A DNA stretch of 6,367 nt from Candidatus Omnitrophota bacterium. Lineage in GTDB: Bacteria; Omnitrophota; Gorgyraeia; Gygaellales; Profunditerraquicolaceae. The notes below the pieces were generated by a model that was given only the letters and a program-made list of their open reading frames with translations, was not told the origin of the DNA and searched no databases. The stretch spans positions 1-6,367 of the forward strand of contig JAGVOR010000143.1 in the NCBI GenBank assembly GCA_020052635.1, given 5' to 3'. Made by a program: the position numbers and the translations under genes. Position 1 is the stretch's first letter; each line of letters begins with the position of its first letter. This document shows positions 4,230 to 6,367 of this stretch, piece by piece.

Positions 4230-6367
4230 ATGCGCAGGGTCCTGTTATTCATTTTGCCTATTTTGATCATTATTGCGGCGGCCTTTACGCTTTTTGGGTT
4301 TTTCGAAGTACGTTTTGAGGAAGAAAAGCTGATTGATGACCTAAAGCGTAAATCTAAAAGTATCGCCGAGAGTATGGAATTATCGGTTAGGCATGTACTT
4401 TTAGCCAATGATTTAAAAAGCGCAAATTACTTAGCCGAGAAGTTCGAAACCCGGGAAAGACTGCAGGGCTGCATGATTTATGATAAAAACGGTAATATCA
4501 TCGCACTCACTAAGCGGTTTGCGGATTGGAAAAATTATGACCGCAGTTATCTGGCTGAGATCATCAGTAATAAAGCTCCCCGCGGCGAGCTGGAGCGATT
4601 TAAAGATTATGAAGTCTACAGCTATATCCTTCCGATTCTGGATGATGAGGGGCAGTTTTTAGGGATGGTGGAGGTTATCCACGATACCTCTTATGTTTTC
4701 GCCCGCCTTACCGAACTTTGGAAAAGGATCAGTTCAACATTAATTGTTTTAGTCGCGGTGATTTTTCTTATCGCCATTCTGCTGCACCAGCAGATTTTTG
4801 CCCTGCCGGTCCAGCGGTTGACCGATTGGTTTAAGTATTTCCAAAAAGGAGAAACCGATAAAGCCCATCCGATTAAAGAAAAAGGTGATTTAGGAAAATT
4901 GGCCAGTGAAGTTGAGCAGGTGGCTTTGAGTTTACGGGTTGCCCGCCGGACGATCTCAGATGAAGCCACAGCGCGCCTGGAAAAGGAGGAAACCTGGACC
5001 GAAGCAAAACTAAGGAATCTGGTACGGGCTAAGCTGGGTGAAAATGCTTTGTTCGTCGTTTCTAACCGGGAGCCGTTTATGCATGTAATCGACGAAGCTA
5101 CCGGCCTGCCTAAGTGCATCCGTCCGGCCAGCGGCGTAGTTACGGCTATCCATCCGGTATTAAGCGCCTGCGGCGGAACCTGGATTGCCCATGCCGGGGG
5201 GAATGCCGATAAGCAATTTGTTAATTCTAAAGATAAATTAGGGGTCCCGCCTAAAGACATACGCTATATACTTAAGCGGGTATGGTTAAGCAAGGAAGAG
5301 GAGGATGGTTACTATTACGGGTTTGCCAATGAAGGTTTATGGCCGCTTTGCCATAATACGCATACCCGGCCGATCTTCCAGGAATCGGATTGGCAGATGT
5401 ATAAGAAAGTGAATCAAAAATTCGCCGACTCCCTGCTGGATGAACTGCCGGTTAAGCCTTCTTTAATTTTTATCCAGGATTACCATTTCACCTTGCTTGC
5501 AAAAATGATTAAGGATAAGCGGCCGGATGCCACGATTGCTTTATTCTGGCATATCCCCTGGCCTAACCCGGAAAGTTTTTCGATCTGTCCTTATCGCAAA
5601 GAGATTTTGGAAGGGATGCTGGGTTGCGATTTAATCGGTTTTCACGTACAGAACCATTGTAATAATTTTCTGGATACTGCCAACCGCCTGCTTGAATCGC
5701 GGGTAGATACCGAAAAATTCAGTGTTATTCGTTCTAATAAAGAAACATTTGTCCGGGCTTTTCCGATCAGCGTCGACGACCACCTGTCGGCAGGCGGCTT
5801 TAAGGTAGCGCCGGAGAGGGAAATAGAGAAAATCAAAAAGGAATATGGTTTGGGTGATAAGATCATCGGCCTGGGAGTAGACCGGATTGATTATACTAAA
5901 GGAATCGTGGAAAGGGTGCTGGCGATTGACAAGTTTTTGGAAAAATACCCGCAATACAGGAAAAAGTTCGTTTTTATCCAGATTGGCGCTCCTTCGCGTA
6001 CGCATATTAAACGTTACCATGACCTGATGAATCAGGTTGATGAGTTGATCGAGAAAAAGAATTGGAAATACCTTGACGGGGACTGGAGGCCGATTATTTA
6101 CCTCAAGCGGCATTTTTCCCAGGAGGAGATCGAGCCTTTTTATATCCTGGCCGATCTGTGTATTGTCAGCTCTTTACATGACGGAATGAACCTGGTGGCT
6201 AAAGAGTATGTGGCGGCTAAAGAGGAATTAAACGGGGTCTTGGTTTTAAGCCAATTTACGGGTGCGGCTAAAGAGTTAACTGAGGCGGTGCAGATCAATC
6301 CTTATTCTATTGAAGAATTTGCTGATGCGATCAAACTGGCGATTGAAATGCCGCTGGCCGAGAAGAA
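4230..6367 (+). CDS. otsA: Membrane sensor-HAMP-trehalose-6-phosphate synthase fusion (3' end missing)
   Basis: One frame runs from the ATG at 4230 (AAGGA at 4221-4225) to the window end with 712 full codons and no stop. The N-terminus has membrane helices at about 4-25 and 167-186 around a 140-residue extracytoplasmic domain resembling CACHE/PAS-type sensors (MIYDKNGNIIAL, LPILDDEGQFLGMVEVI). A HAMP-like segment at about 187-238 follows (P193, then GDLGKLASEVEQ at 219-230), and then a charged coiled coil to about 268. From about 272 it is a GT20 glycosyltransferase, which joins UDP-glucose and glucose-6-phosphate into trehalose-6-phosphate. Catalytic and binding residues known from E. coli OtsA are present: SNR (R280), QDYH (D417), HIPWP (H441), DRIDYTKG (R552, K557), SR (R590) and DGMNLVAKEY (D651, E659). 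Ordinary OtsA has about 470 residues and no membrane part. The usual GGL glucose-binding loop reads SGV (301-303). About 30 or more residues, or a further phosphatase domain, lie beyond the window. Confidence 0.92.
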   Translation, partial: MRRVLLFILPILIIIAAAFTLFGFFEVRFEEEKLIDDLKRKSKSIAESMELSVRHVLLANDLKSANYLAEKFETRERLQGCMIYDKNGNIIALTKRFADWKNYDRSYLAEIISNKAPRGELERFKDYEVYSYILPILDDEGQFLGMVEVIHDTSYVFARLTELWKRISSTLIVLVAVIFLIAILLHQQIFALPVQRLTDWFKYFQKGETDKAHPIKEKGDLGKLASEVEQVALSLRVARRTISDEATARLEKEETWTEAKLRNLVRAKLGENALFVVSNREPFMHVIDEATGLPKCIRPASGVVTAIHPVLSACGGTWIAHAGGNADKQFVNSKDKLGVPPKDIRYILKRVWLSKEEEDGYYYGFANEGLWPLCHNTHTRPIFQESDWQMYKKVNQKFADSLLDELPVKPSLIFIQDYHFTLLAKMIKDKRPDATIALFWHIPWPNPESFSICPYRKEILEGMLGCDLIGFHVQNHCNNFLDTANRLLESRVDTEKFSVIRSNKETFVRAFPISVDDHLSAGGFKVAPEREIEKIKKEYGLGDKIIGLGVDRIDYTKGIVERVLAIDKFLEKYPQYRKKFVFIQIGAPSRTHIKRYHDLMNQVDELIEKKNWKYLDGDWRPIIYLKRHFSQEEIEPFYILADLCIVSSLHDGMNLVAKEYVAAKEELNGVLVLSQFTGAAKELTEAVQINPYSIEEFADAIKLAIEMPLAEK

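Noticed and set aside
4691..5260. Long reverse-strand open frame (189 codons)
   Set aside because: It lies fully inside the trehalose-6-phosphate synthase fusion, whose forward frame shows clear conserved motifs; the reverse translation is Ser/Thr/Arg-rich with no recognisable domain.
5631..6113. Reverse-strand open frame (160 codons)
   Set aside because: Antisense to the GT20 catalytic motifs (R552, K557, R590 region); a shadow of the real gene.
1..6367. CRISPR arrays, tRNA/rRNA genes, transposase or phage genes
   Set aside because: No regularly spaced repeats, no tRNA cloverleaf or rRNA-like segments and no transposase or phage motifs were seen on either strand.

Overview
This 6.4-kb window comes from a diderm (outer-membrane-bearing) bacterium. 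All readable genes lie on the + strand. Three small proteins have lipoprotein signal peptides, one of them resembling SmpA/OmlA outer-membrane lipoproteins, and there is a MacB/LolC-type ABC permease with its ATPase. The gene style and mix would fit an uncultured lineage such as Candidatus Omnitrophota, but that is an impression from composition and gene content. There is no rRNA or other marker in the window to prove it.

Layout. (1) Positions 1-483 are the 3' end of a carotenoid-biosynthesis membrane protein (DUF422/CruF-like). It is followed in the same frame by 32 open codons that encode another apparent membrane helix beyond the stop. (2) Positions 649-2446 hold a translationally coupled ABC exporter pair: a permease with an 8-nt overlap into its ATPase. 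(3) Positions 2447-2631 are non-coding and unusually structured: perfect 14-bp inverted repeats enclose about 144 bp with nested stems and three copies of a 15-bp motif. (4) Positions 2632-3376 hold two small lipoprotein genes in tandem. (5) Positions 3377-3627 are non-coding and end in a good promoter plus a leader with a sequestered Shine-Dalgarno and an intrinsic terminator just upstream of the next gene, which looks like a transcription attenuator. (6) From 3628 to the window end is a tight three-gene cluster with 13-nt gaps: a peptidoglycan-binding lipoprotein, a 65-aa two-helix membrane protein, and a large gene cut by the window end.

The large gene (4230 to the end, at least 712 codons) is the most notable item. 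It encodes a membrane-anchored sensor (helix, extracytoplasmic domain, helix, HAMP, coiled coil) fused in one frame to a GT20 trehalose-6-phosphate synthase domain with its catalytic residues intact. An envelope or osmotic signal could therefore act directly on trehalose-6-phosphate synthesis. The leader at about 3510-3627 is placed to control this whole cluster. The function of the sensor, the ligand (if any) of the leader, and the ABC exporter's substrate cannot be told from the sequence.
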